Source: JAUIBE01 sp035267185 | GTDB lineage: Bacteria; Pseudomonadota; Gammaproteobacteria; Xanthomonadales; SZUA-36 | Assembly (NCBI GenBank): GCA_035267185.1 | Contig: DATFLY010000043.1 | Coordinates: 16,365-80,364, forward strand | Length of the DNA stretch: 64,000 bases | Direction: 5' to 3' | In this document: one piece after another, positions 41,367-49,973 of the stretch | Layout: each line of letters opens with the position of its first letter | Position numbering within the stretch: the first letter of the stretch is position 1 | Notes under the pieces: model-generated | What the model was told of the DNA's origin: nothing | Databases searched by the model: none | What the model saw: the letters and a program-made list of their open reading frames with translations, nothing else | Made by a program: the position numbers and the translations under genes

Positions 41367-43349
41367 ATGAACTATTTTATTACCGGTGGCACGGGCTTCA
41401 TCGGCCGTAATCTGATTGAACAACTTCTGCATCGTCGCGGAAACATTTATGTGCTGGTGCGAAGCGGTTCGCGTCCCAAGCTAAAGGCAATGTCCGAGCG
41501 ATGGGGGGTGTCTGCAAAACGTGTGATCCCCATCACCGGCGACCTGTCAAAACCTTTCCTGGGAATCCGTCCTGCGAAGCGAAAAGAACTCGAAGGCCAG
41601 ATCCGCCATGTTTATCACCTGGGCGCAATTTATGACCTTAAGGCTGACGCGGCATCTCAGCAGACTGCCAATGTTGATGGCACAAAGCATGCGATACAGT
41701 TTGCTGAAGCCGTCAAAGCGAAGTGCTTCCACCATTGCAGTTCCATTGCAGCTGCCGGACTTTACCAGGGGGTCTTCCGTGAAGACATGTTCGAAGAGGC
41801 AAGCGGACTGGACCACCCATACTTTCGAACCAAGCATGATTCAGAAGGCGTGGTCCGGCACCATTGTAAAATTCCATGGAGAATTTATCGCCCCGGGATC
41901 GTGGTTGGACATTCCGAGACGGGTGAAATCGACAAGATTGATGGCCCGTACTACTTCTTTAAACTGATCCAGAAGATGCGGCGGATGATGCCGCAATGGA
42001 TGCCGACGATCGGAATAGAGGGTGGCCGAATCAACATCGTGCCTGTCGATTTTGTCGTCAAGGCAATGGATCATATTTCTCATATGGCCAGGCAGGACGG
42101 AAAATGTTTTCACCTGACCGACCCCAAACCCAAGCGAATAGGAGAAGTGCTTAACCTGTTCGCGGATGCGGCCCATGCGCCACAGATGACCATGCGCGTT
42201 GATGCCCGGATATTCAATTACATCCCCAAGATGGTCAAACAGGGACTTTCCATGTTTCCCCCGGTAAAACGTATTCAGCACCAGGTATTGAATGACCTGG
42301 GAATACCGGCCAACGTGATGACTTTTGTAAACTATCCAACCCGGTTTGATACCCATGAAACAGAACGGGCACTAAAGAACACGAAAATCCGGGTTCCCAA
42401 TCTTGAAGACTATGCCTGGAGACTCTGGGACTACTGGGAAAGGCACCTGGATCCTGACCTGTTTATCGATCGAAGCCTTCGAGGCCATATTGAAGACAAG
42501 GTTGTGGTGGTCACGGGCGGTTCATCAGGAATCGGCAAGTCGACCGCGTTGATGATGGCCAGGGCCGGGGCCAGAGTGGCCATCGTTGCCCGTAAGAAAC
42601 AGGCGTTGAATGACACAGTTCATGAGATTCGTGAAGATGGTGGTTTTGCAAAAAGCTACTCTGCAGACCTGACTGACCTTGAAGCCTGCGACGCGATCAT
42701 CGACAAGATTGAAAATGACCTGGGTCCGGTTGATGTTCTGGTGAACAATGCGGGACGTTCAATCAGACGCTCGATTGCTTTGTCCTATGATCGTTTTCAT
42801 GATTTTGAAAGAACCATGCAGCTGAATTACTTCGGAAGCCTGCGTCTGATTATGAAGGTGTTGCCGGCAATGACCAAGCGGCGCCAGGGACAGGTCATCA
42901 ACATCTCGTCGATCGGGGTGTTGTCCAACGCACCCAGATTTTCAGCATACGTGGCTTCCAAGGCTGCATTGGACGCATTTTCCCGTTGTGCGGCAGCGGA
43001 GTTCAATGACACGGGTGTCAGCTTTACCACCATCAACATGCCGTTGGTTCGAACACCTATGATCGCGCCGACCAAGATGTACAAGAATGTGCCGACGATC
43101 AGCCCTGATGAAGCGGCGCAGATGGTCAAACAGGCTGTCATATACAAGCCACAGCGAATCGCGACGCGCCTTGGAATTTTCTCGCAGGTATTGCACGCGG
43201 TGGCACCGAAAGTATCCGAGATCGTTATGAACAGTGCGTTCAGGATGTTTCCTGATTCTGCCGCAGCCAAAGGCGTCAGCGGGGATCAGGCTGAGGCTTC
43301 CCAGGAGCAAGTGGCCTTTGCGAGTCTGATGCGGGGCATCCATTGGTAG
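41367..43349 (+). CDS. two-domain fatty acyl-CoA reductase (alcohol-forming)
   Basis: NADPH-dependent four-electron reduction of fatty acyl-CoA (or aldehyde) to fatty alcohol. From this ATG the protein has 660 residues and closely resembles the Marinobacter reductase Maqu_2220 along its whole length as I recall that sequence. Domain 1 is an extended SDR with TGGTGFIG (6-13) and YFRTK (Tyr152, Lys156). Domain 2 is a classical SDR with TGGSSGIG (383-390) and YVASK (Tyr528, Lys532). Conserved blocks include NNAGRSIRRSIALSYDRFHD and the end QVAFASLMRGIHW. Paired with the WS/DGAT it gives a wax ester route. The ~24 codons upstream of this ATG are not conserved. Confidence 0.94.
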   Translation: MNYFITGGTGFIGRNLIEQLLHRRGNIYVLVRSGSRPKLKAMSERWGVSAKRVIPITGDLSKPFLGIRPAKRKELEGQIRHVYHLGAIYDLKADAASQQTANVDGTKHAIQFAEAVKAKCFHHCSSIAAAGLYQGVFREDMFEEASGLDHPYFRTKHDSEGVVRHHCKIPWRIYRPGIVVGHSETGEIDKIDGPYYFFKLIQKMRRMMPQWMPTIGIEGGRINIVPVDFVVKAMDHISHMARQDGKCFHLTDPKPKRIGEVLNLFADAAHAPQMTMRVDARIFNYIPKMVKQGLSMFPPVKRIQHQVLNDLGIPANVMTFVNYPTRFDTHETERALKNTKIRVPNLEDYAWRLWDYWERHLDPDLFIDRSLRGHIEDKVVVVTGGSSGIGKSTALMMARAGARVAIVARKKQALNDTVHEIREDGGFAKSYSADLTDLEACDAIIDKIENDLGPVDVLVNNAGRSIRRSIALSYDRFHDFERTMQLNYFGSLRLIMKVLPAMTKRRQGQVINISSIGVLSNAPRFSAYVASKAALDAFSRCAAAEFNDTGVSFTTINMPLVRTPMIAPTKMYKNVPTISPDEAAQMVKQAVIYKPQRIATRLGIFSQVLHAVAPKVSEIVMNSAFRMFPDSAAAKGVSGDQAEASQEQVAFASLMRGIHW

Positions 43350-43353
43350 GCTT

Positions 43354-43853
43354 CTGCTCCGTAAGGCACGTGGATGTTGCGATCTCGTTAACCTGCTCCG
43401 TGATCATGTAGATAAATAAGTCACGAAGGCGGTTGCACTCACTCGCAACCATTCAGGCTGCTTTTCTTCTTTTGAGAGCTGCTCCGTAAGGCACGTGGAT
43501 GTTGCGATCTCGTTAACCTGCTCCGTGATCATGTAGATAAATAAGTCACGAAGGCGGTGGCACTCGCTCGCAACCATTCAGGCTGCGTTTCTTCTTTTGA
43601 GAGGGGCTTCCAATGCCAGGCAGGTGTTGCTCGTTCGACTCCCTGCTTCGAGTCTGTGTAGTGCAGTGTCTCGAAGGTGGTGGCACTCGCTCGCAACCAT
43701 TCAGGCTGCTTTTATTGTAATGAAGGGCGCTTCGTAAGCGCAGGTGGATGTTGCGATCTCGCTTACCTGCTCCGTGAGCATATAGATAAAGAAGTCACGA
43801 AGGCGGTGGCACTCGCTCGCAACCATTCAGGCTGCGTTTCTTCTTTTGAGAGG
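43354..43853. repeat. non-coding array of four ~125-bp tandem repeats
   Basis: The core CACTCGCTCGCAACCATTCA with its flanks recurs at 43431, 43556, 43679 and 43805 (spacings 125, 123, 126). Units 1 and 2 are almost identical, unit 3 has a diverged first half, and unit 4 is close to unit 2. Each unit has CTGCTCCGT-type segments, GTTGCGATCTCG and a core whose GCAACC can pair either with the upstream GGTTGC/GGTGGC or with the downstream GGCTGC, followed by a T-rich tract. Short open frames across the array contain VALARNHSGC repeats and look accidental. Confidence 0.85.
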
Positions 43854-43989
43854 GGCTTCGCAAGACAGGTCGGTCTCGCGGATTGTTTTTTGGTACATGG
43901 AAGTACCAACGCAGAGCGCTTGCACACAAAAACCACGCTTTTTGTGTGCAAGATGTGAGTCGGGCAGGACGCCCGATCTCACTCAGATA
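43854..43989. other. hairpin-rich spacer before the patatin gene
   Basis: After a partial fifth repeat start, three inverted repeats follow: TTGGTAC/GTACCAA (43890-43909), CTTGCACACAAAAA/TTTTTGTGTGCAAG (43919-43952) and GTGAG-TCGGGC/GCCCGA-T-CTCAC (about 43956-43982). The middle one has 14-bp arms and could stop transcription from either side. No gene is seen. Confidence 0.65.
43919..43952. terminator. 14-bp-arm inverted repeat, possible bidirectional terminator
   Basis: Arms CTTGCACACAAAAA and TTTTTGTGTGCAAG flank a 6-base loop between convergent genes. The T-run is inside the stem, not after it, so it is not a classical terminator. Confidence 0.5.
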
Positions 43990-45249
43990 CTAACTCGCTC
44001 TTTTCTTGAGCTGGTGCTCGAGTTCTTTCAGTGTTCGCGAGAGATTTCGTGAGACATCTGCTCTTCCGTAGTAGCCTTCGCTCAGGCTGTCCTGGAGGGA
44101 GCGATCCTTGTCTTCGAGAATTTCCCGATTGACTGTGATTCCGAATTTACCCAGCATCTTCTGCAGTTCATCCGCGCGGTTCAGAAGATCAAGGCGCGTG
44201 GTTCTGTAAGCATGGTCACACAGTGCATTTCGGCTTGAGAAACTGAAAGCATTGGTGAAGAAAATCTGTTCATCTCCCTGGTTAGGCTCAAGCAGCATCA
44301 AATCTGAGCCAGGATGTGACTTCCGGTACTTTTTAAATCCGACTTGCATTCGGGATTGAATCAGTGCGCGAAATGTCTGGGATAAAATCATGGGCAAACC
44401 GCCTTGCACCAGCTTGCTGACCGGCAACGGTCCTGGCCGCGGGTCCCCGTCTTCGTCGGAACTGAATGGCACCAATGGATTAATACCGATCAGCAGGTCG
44501 ACGCCTTCATCCAGTGCAGCCGATGCATGGAGGGTACGGCGAAGAGCGCCGTCCACGTAATAAGTGCCATTGATAGGTACCGGCGTATACAGTGCTGGCA
44601 AGGCAGCACTGGCCTGAACTGCTTTGGATATGGGCACATCGGAGTGTTCCTTGTCACCAAACCTGACCGCGGTGCCGGTGTCGAGGTTGACGGCAACAAG
44701 GTAAAGCGTGCAGTCAAGCTCCGAAAAGTTGTTGGTGCGCCCGCCGGACTCATACATTTTGCGCAGGTAGAGTTCTATTGATTCGCTGTCAAAAATGCCA
44801 CTGGGCAGGCTACTGCCGATTGAGTCAAAGACAGCAGAAAGGCTCGAGTGATAAGGATCCTTGATGATGCGCAAAAGGTTCTTTTTCAGTACCGATGGTA
44901 TGCGTTTGGCGGTATCCAGGTACTGCTGAAAGTCGGGTCTGAAGAAATCGTCTGAATTGAGACTGAATTCAGCCGCCGGGTGGTCGACCACTGTCCTGCA
45001 GATTTCCGCGGAAGAAATGTCGTTGGCCAGGCTCGATACGATGAAGCTTCCCGCGCTGATCCCGATATAGATATCGAGTTCATGCAGCCTCGCGCCGTCA
45101 AGGGCCTCATCAATGGCCTGCAGGGCACCCAGTTCGTAGATTGCACCAACCGGCCCACCGCCGGCGATTGCCAACCCGATTTTTGGCCCTTTTCCGCGTT
45201 TTCCGGATCCTTGCTTCCGGGGAGTTTCGGCATTGTAAAGTGAGAGCAT
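43990..45249 (-). CDS. patatin-like phospholipase/lipid acyl hydrolase
   Basis: Serine lipid hydrolase with a Ser-Asp dyad. From this ATG (AAGGA upstream) it has 419 residues. The oxyanion motif is AGGGPVG (29-35), the nucleophile is Ser65 in GISAG, and Asp233 lies in the DGA motif VDGALRR. The C-terminal ~150 residues are an extension outside the catalytic core. No signal peptide is seen, so it is likely cytoplasmic or membrane-peripheral. In this neighbourhood it may hydrolyse stored lipid, but phospholipid substrates are equally possible. Confidence 0.9.
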   Translation of the reverse strand: MLSLYNAETPRKQGSGKRGKGPKIGLAIAGGGPVGAIYELGALQAIDEALDGARLHELDIYIGISAGSFIVSSLANDISSAEICRTVVDHPAAEFSLNSDDFFRPDFQQYLDTAKRIPSVLKKNLLRIIKDPYHSSLSAVFDSIGSSLPSGIFDSESIELYLRKMYESGGRTNNFSELDCTLYLVAVNLDTGTAVRFGDKEHSDVPISKAVQASAALPALYTPVPINGTYYVDGALRRTLHASAALDEGVDLLIGINPLVPFSSDEDGDPRPGPLPVSKLVQGGLPMILSQTFRALIQSRMQVGFKKYRKSHPGSDLMLLEPNQGDEQIFFTNAFSFSSRNALCDHAYRTTRLDLLNRADELQKMLGKFGITVNREILEDKDRSLQDSLSEGYYGRADVSRNLSRTLKELEHQLKKRAS

Positions 45250-45399
45250 TTTTTGGAGGGTCCTTGAATACGGTGACCGTGGGCAGCAGCCAGTCATTGT
45301 AACGACGCACCATATTCAGTACCAGCACCTGGATCATGACGCACAAGCCGACCGGCGTCAGGTTAAACTACGTGATTCACCAAACCCTGGAGCAACAAA

Positions 45400-45852
45400 A
45401 TGCTGGAAGTGAATGATCAGGCGCCGGATTTCGCGCTGGAAGATGAATCGGGAAACACATTTACCCTGGCAGATCACCGCGGTGAGATGGTGTTGCTTGT
45501 GTTTTACCCAGGTGACGATACTCCGGTTTGTACACGACAAATGTGTGATTACCGGGATGGAATCGAATCTTTCAATGGACTTGATGTCCGTGTGATTGGA
45601 ATCAGCAAGGACAGCGCAGAATCTCACCGGGCTTTCAAGGAAAAGCACCGTTTACCATTTACTCTCCTGAGTGACCCGAATCTTGAGGTCGCCGGGCTTT
45701 ATGACAGCAAGGGAATGCTCGGAATGAAAAGGTCACTGTTCCTGATAGATGGTGAGGGCATAATTCGTTACATGCACATTGAAACCCTGGCGGTATTCAG
45801 GCGTGCCCGTGAAGAGGTGATTGCCGCGATCGAGGAGCTCAAAGCAGCCTGA
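45400..45852 (+). CDS. bcp: thioredoxin-dependent peroxiredoxin (Bcp/PrxQ)
   Basis: Reduces hydrogen peroxide and organic (including lipid) hydroperoxides using thioredoxin. The 150 residues contain the peroxidatic Cys44 in TPVCTRQMCDYRD and resolving Cys49, the Bcp pattern five residues apart. GGAG precedes the ATG. It is divergent from the patatin gene and almost touches the convergent next gene. Confidence 0.95.
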   Translation: MLEVNDQAPDFALEDESGNTFTLADHRGEMVLLVFYPGDDTPVCTRQMCDYRDGIESFNGLDVRVIGISKDSAESHRAFKEKHRLPFTLLSDPNLEVAGLYDSKGMLGMKRSLFLIDGEGIIRYMHIETLAVFRRAREEVIAAIEELKAA

Positions 45853-45854
45853 AA

Positions 45855-46148
45855 TTATTCGTCATCGATGTCGCAATCGAAATGATTACGAAGGTAATCA
45901 CAGATTTCTTCTTCAATCCTGGTTTTCAAAAACATCAGCAATAACCCAAGCCTGGCCTGAACGTGAATATTTTCCTTACCGACCTCGATTCTCCCATCCA
46001 CTCCGGGTCTTTCGAAATGAATAAAGTCGCCATCCCAGCCGTAATCAATATCAAATTTGGCAGCAAGGTCGCCTGCAAGATCATCAGCGGCAGACTGGGC
46101 AGATTTAAGATCCATGTTGTGGCGCGCAGAAATATCAATATTTGACAT
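45855..46148 (-). CDS. polyhydroxyalkanoic acid system family protein
   Basis: A 97-residue protein that matches the PHA_gran_rgn family (TIGR02610 type) by its start MSNIDISARHNMDLKSAQSA, the IDYGWDGDFIHFERPGVDG core and the end LKTRIEEEICDYLRNHF. Members are found near PHA genes and their role is not well defined. It adds to the phasin and PhaD-like genes a few kb away. Upstream in-frame starts lie in the next gene's leader and are not conserved. Confidence 0.85.
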   Translation of the reverse strand: MSNIDISARHNMDLKSAQSAADDLAGDLAAKFDIDYGWDGDFIHFERPGVDGRIEVGKENIHVQARLGLLLMFLKTRIEEEICDYLRNHFDCDIDDE

Positions 46149-46253
46149 GGGCAAGAGTCTAGCAACAGGCATCAGCAGCCGGGGCACCGATTTTAGACCT
46201 ATGGGTGTCAATTTCCCAATCCGTCCGTGCAACAAGGACGTGAGCGTATCCCG

Positions 46254-47420
46254 ATGACTGCCTGGTATCGATCAACCACCGCCAAAGCCCTGCTGGTAAC
46301 CATTGTGGTGATTGTTGTGATTGTTTTCGGTCTGAGGTACTGGCTGACCTCTGAATTCGGCCGGGGTGTTCTGGAGACGCGACTTTCCTCGGCCCTGAAC
46401 AGACCAATTCGCCTGGCAGGAGATTTCAGCTATCAAATTTTGCCGCTTCCAGGCGCCAACGGCACCAGGCTTGAGGTTTATTCTCCTGACGGGCGCTGGC
46501 TTGTTCTGGACGCCGGTCGCTACCTGGCCCGGTTGTCCCTTGGACAACTGTTAAAAGGGCAGATCGAGGTTGTTGCCCTGAGTGTCGAAGACGCCTCTGT
46601 CGATCTTGTCAGGCTGCTGGAAAAGTCTGGCCCAGGGGAGGGTGAAGGCGAACCGCTGATTAATTTCCCTGCCATTCAAAGTTTTGATCTCTCCGATGTT
46701 CGCTTATTCTTTGACGGCCTGAATTCTGAAACCCATCTCCTGGTCAGGGAAATGCAGGTTACGGGTCTGTCGCCCGGAAGCGAGGCTGCTTTCAAAGGTG
46801 AACTGGCACTCATTTCCGCGCAAAGTGAGCTCGTACAATTGAGGTTGAGCGGTGCTCTTACGCTTGAACAGGATGGCCACATCAGTGTGGCGCTTTCAGG
46901 GTTGAATGTCGATACTCCGGATTGGACTTTATACAGGGCCGAGGGGCGTGTTGAAGTTGTAATGGCGGAGACCCGGCTTGTCTTCGGGCTACAATCGAAC
47001 GAGGTTAGTCAGCCTGTAGCGATATCTGCCAATATAAACTGGAGTCCGCCGTTTCCGCAGGATCGACCCGGGTACGAAATCTCAAAGCTTTCCCTCGGTC
47101 TTGGTGAAGAAGTGATAGAAGGTACTGGCTGTGTGCTGCAAGAGGCCCGGATTGAGCTTCATCTCCAACTTGAATCATCAATCCTGTCTCTGGATAAAAT
47201 CAGCGCTCTGGCAGAAAACCTGCAATCAGGATTAACAGGCCAGACAGCAGACAGGTCTGATGTCGTTTCGGAACCTGACGCAAGTGAAAGTGACGACCTG
47301 GAATTGCCTTTTGACCTGGCGGTGACTCTGGATGTCGAGCAGGCTATCTATGGAGATACGATTGCTGAAGGAATAGCCATCAGCGTGGGTTCAACGCCTG
47401 ATTGTCCCGAGGCTCTGTAG
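46254..47420 (+). CDS. AsmA-like inner-membrane-anchored protein, short form
   Basis: A 388-residue protein with one N-terminal membrane helix (about residues 11-31, ALLVTIVVIVVIVFGLRYWL) and a periplasmic part that resembles the first half of AsmA proteins: TRLSSALNRPIRLAGDFSYQI, VEVVALSVEDASVDLVRLL and QSFDLSDVRLFFDG. AsmA relatives have a second half that begins with a segment like LAVTLDVEQAIYGDTIAEGIAI. Here the frame stops right after that point, so it may be C-terminally truncated. AsmA-type proteins are linked to lipid transport to the outer membrane. Confidence 0.65.
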   Translation: MTAWYRSTTAKALLVTIVVIVVIVFGLRYWLTSEFGRGVLETRLSSALNRPIRLAGDFSYQILPLPGANGTRLEVYSPDGRWLVLDAGRYLARLSLGQLLKGQIEVVALSVEDASVDLVRLLEKSGPGEGEGEPLINFPAIQSFDLSDVRLFFDGLNSETHLLVREMQVTGLSPGSEAAFKGELALISAQSELVQLRLSGALTLEQDGHISVALSGLNVDTPDWTLYRAEGRVEVVMAETRLVFGLQSNEVSQPVAISANINWSPPFPQDRPGYEISKLSLGLGEEVIEGTGCVLQEARIELHLQLESSILSLDKISALAENLQSGLTGQTADRSDVVSEPDASESDDLELPFDLAVTLDVEQAIYGDTIAEGIAISVGSTPDCPEAL

Positions 47421-47473
47421 CAGCCCGGAGAAGCAACCCTTACAATGCCTTCGCGCAGGCAAGAGGAGAGCAA

Positions 47474-48613
47474 GTGAAGGATAAGGCCGATAAAGGTCGC
47501 CTTGGTGATGTGCGTCGAGAAATTGATGCGCTTGACGAGGCGATTCAGAATCTGATCAGTGACCGGGCTCGCCTGGCATTCGATGTGGGAGAAAGCAAAG
47601 GCCGCCTGGCAAATGCCGTGGACTATTATCGTCCCGAACGTGAGGCCGAGGTGTTGCGTGGTGTGAAGGCACGTAACCAGGGTCCTCTGAGTGACACCGA
47701 GATGCTTCGCCTTTTTCGCGAGATCATGTCAGCCTGCCTGGCCCAGCAGGAACCATTGAAGATTGCTTTCCTGGGGCCGGAAGGCACATTTACCCAGCAA
47801 GCCGTGGTCACGCATTTTGGCCATTCATCCTATGCCCTGAGTCATCCAAGTATTGATGCGGTTTTTTCCCAGGTTCAGTCAGCGGAGGCTGATTTCGGCG
47901 TGGTCCCGATTGAGAACTCGTCGCAGGGGATTGTCAGTCATACACTCGATATGTTCCTCACATCTGATCTGAGGATTTGCGGTGAAATCGAGTTGCGTAT
48001 TCATCACAATCTTCTGACGCAAGCCGGCAGCCTGGATCAGATTGAACGCATCTATTCACACCAACAATCACTTTCGCAATGCAAAACCTGGATCAGGTCA
48101 CATCTGCCGGATGCAGAATTGCTGGCAGTCAGCAGCAATGCGGAAGCTGCCCGGCGGGTTCGACACGCGCCGGATGCAGCGGCGATTGCAGGCCGCCCGG
48201 CGGCCGAGATTTATGGCTTGCCTGTGCTGTTCGCCAATATCGAGGACCATCCGGACAACACCACGCGCTTCCTGGTGATCGGCCGCCAGCTATTTTCATC
48301 TTCGGGTGATGACAAGACCACTTTGCTGCTTGCCGGGCAGGAAGGGCCAGGGTTGCTCCACCATTTGCTGGAGCCGTTTGGTCGACACCATGTCAACCTC
48401 ACCCGAATCGAGTCACGACCCTCGAAACTGGGAAAATGGGAGTATGTCTTCTTTGTTGATATTGAAGGGCATGTCGAAGACAAGAATGTTTCTCTGGCCA
48501 TGCAGGACCTGGCCAGGGTCAGCAAACTCACCAAGGTTCTTGGTTCCTATCCACGTGCAGTAACCGCCGGGGAAAATTCCGGTGAGTCGGAAAACCCAGA
48601 CAATGACCGTTGA
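47474..48613 (+). CDS. pheA: P-protein: chorismate mutase/prephenate dehydratase
   Basis: Bifunctional enzyme from chorismate to phenylpyruvate. From the GTG with AGAGGAG upstream the product is 379 residues. The AroQ chorismate mutase domain is at about 10-95 (RREIDALDEAIQNLISDRA). The dehydratase domain follows (IAFLGPEGTFTQQAV, VPIENSSQGIVSHTLD), then an ACT regulatory domain with GLLHHLLEPFGRHHVNLTRI and ESRPSK for phenylalanine feedback. It overlaps aroA, as in Pseudomonas-type aromatic operons. Confidence 0.95.
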   Translation: MKDKADKGRLGDVRREIDALDEAIQNLISDRARLAFDVGESKGRLANAVDYYRPEREAEVLRGVKARNQGPLSDTEMLRLFREIMSACLAQQEPLKIAFLGPEGTFTQQAVVTHFGHSSYALSHPSIDAVFSQVQSAEADFGVVPIENSSQGIVSHTLDMFLTSDLRICGEIELRIHHNLLTQAGSLDQIERIYSHQQSLSQCKTWIRSHLPDAELLAVSSNAEAARRVRHAPDAAAIAGRPAAEIYGLPVLFANIEDHPDNTTRFLVIGRQLFSSSGDDKTTLLLAGQEGPGLLHHLLEPFGRHHVNLTRIESRPSKLGKWEYVFFVDIEGHVEDKNVSLAMQDLARVSKLTKVLGSYPRAVTAGENSGESENPDNDR

Positions 48614-49973
48614 TCATCCCGACGTGATCCTGGCTCAAAGCGCCAGGGTACCGGTTAATGGTGAAATCGTCCCGCCTGGAGATAAGTCCATATCGCATCG
48701 CGCGCTGATCCTTGCCACCCTGGCCGAGGGGGACTCAAGGATCACAGGTCTGCTGAGCGCGCGGGATGTTGATGCGACTGCCCAGGCCTGCCGACAACTG
48801 GGCGCAACCATTGAGCAAAACGGCAGGGAATGTCTTGTGACCGGACTCGGTCTGGATGGGCTGTCTGGCTCAGATGAGCCTCTCGACATGGGTAACTCAG
48901 GAACGGCGATGCGATTGTTGGCTGGTGTACTTGCTGCGCAGTCGTTTGATTCCACGCTGACTGGCGATGAATCATTGCAGAAGCGTCCCATGAGTCGAAT
49001 CGCTGTTCCTCTTCGTGAAATGGGCGCAAAGATTGTGACCATGGATAACGGATGTGCCCCAATCACCATCAGGGGAGGGCGAAAGTTGCGGGGGATTTCG
49101 TACAAATCGCCCGTGGCCAGCGCCCAGGTTAAATCCTGTGTATTGCTGGCAGGTCTGTATGCATCCGGCAGCACCTCTGTGATCGAGCCTTCCGTCAGCA
49201 GGGATCACACCGAGAGAATGTTGCGCGCTTTTGGGGCCAACGAAATCAGTGAGGCATCGGTCAGCGGGGGCGCCCGTTTGTCCGCTGTCGATCTTGAAGT
49301 TCCGGCCGACATATCATCCGCTGCCTTCTACATGGCCGCTGCGTGCCTGGTGCCTGATTCGCAACTCTTGATCAGCAACACCGGTCTCAATCCGACCCGT
49401 GCCGGATTGGTCAGCGCACTTCAGAAAATGGGATGTGACATCAGGATCACTGGCAAGCGCACTTATGGAGAAGAGCCGGTTGGCGACATCGAGGTGCACT
49501 GGAATGAATCCATCCATGCGATTGAACTTGGTGCCAGGGACGTGCCGGCCATCATTGACGAATTGCCAATTCTAATGGTGGTTGCATCAATGGCAAAAGG
49601 TGTGACCCGGATTCGCGGGGCCCAGGAGCTGCGGTTCAAGGAAAGTGATCGGATCGCGGTAATGGCCAGTGGGCTGGCGGCCTGTGGAATCAGGGTTCAG
49701 GAGCATGCGGACGGGATTGATATCGAGGGTCAGCCTGGTCAAAAGGGCAAGGGTGTCAACAGCACACCCGACAATCACAGTGAGCCAGTCATCGTAGATG
49801 GTGCCGGTGATCACCGCTGCGCGATGAGCTTTTGTGTTCTCGCACAGGCCCTGGGTAGACCTGTCCAGGTTCATGGTTCGGCCCACATTGATACTTCATT
49901 TCCATCATTTATTGAAGATTTTTCCTCGCTGGGTGCAACGCTCCGGCGACAATCGGAGACTGTAAATGTCTGA
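48603..49973 (+). CDS. aroA: 3-phosphoshikimate 1-carboxyvinyltransferase (EPSP synthase)
   Basis: Sixth shikimate step, the glyphosate target class. About 456 residues. Seen are PPGDKSISHRALILATLAEG, the PEP-site signature LDMGNSGTAMRLLAGVLA and the C-terminal RFKESDRIAVMASGL. The start is either this ATG or a GTG seven codons earlier; both overlap pheA. Ala rather than Gly follows GNSGT, as in many class II-like enzymes, but class is not assigned here. It overlaps cmk by 8 bases. Confidence 0.96.
   Translation: MTVDHPDVILAQSARVPVNGEIVPPGDKSISHRALILATLAEGDSRITGLLSARDVDATAQACRQLGATIEQNGRECLVTGLGLDGLSGSDEPLDMGNSGTAMRLLAGVLAAQSFDSTLTGDESLQKRPMSRIAVPLREMGAKIVTMDNGCAPITIRGGRKLRGISYKSPVASAQVKSCVLLAGLYASGSTSVIEPSVSRDHTERMLRAFGANEISEASVSGGARLSAVDLEVPADISSAAFYMAAACLVPDSQLLISNTGLNPTRAGLVSALQKMGCDIRITGKRTYGEEPVGDIEVHWNESIHAIELGARDVPAIIDELPILMVVASMAKGVTRIRGAQELRFKESDRIAVMASGLAACGIRVQEHADGIDIEGQPGQKGKGVNSTPDNHSEPVIVDGAGDHRCAMSFCVLAQALGRPVQVHGSAHIDTSFPSFIEDFSSLGATLRRQSETVNV

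Noticed and set aside
43354..43853. CRISPR array
   Set aside because: Repeat units are ~125 bp without short constant repeats and unique spacers, and no cas genes are present.
43677..43958. Open frame of 93 codons across the 125-bp repeats with repeated VALARNHSGC
   Set aside because: It exists because the DNA repeats stay in phase; there is no ribosome site, the units are not multiples of a domain, and other units break the frame.
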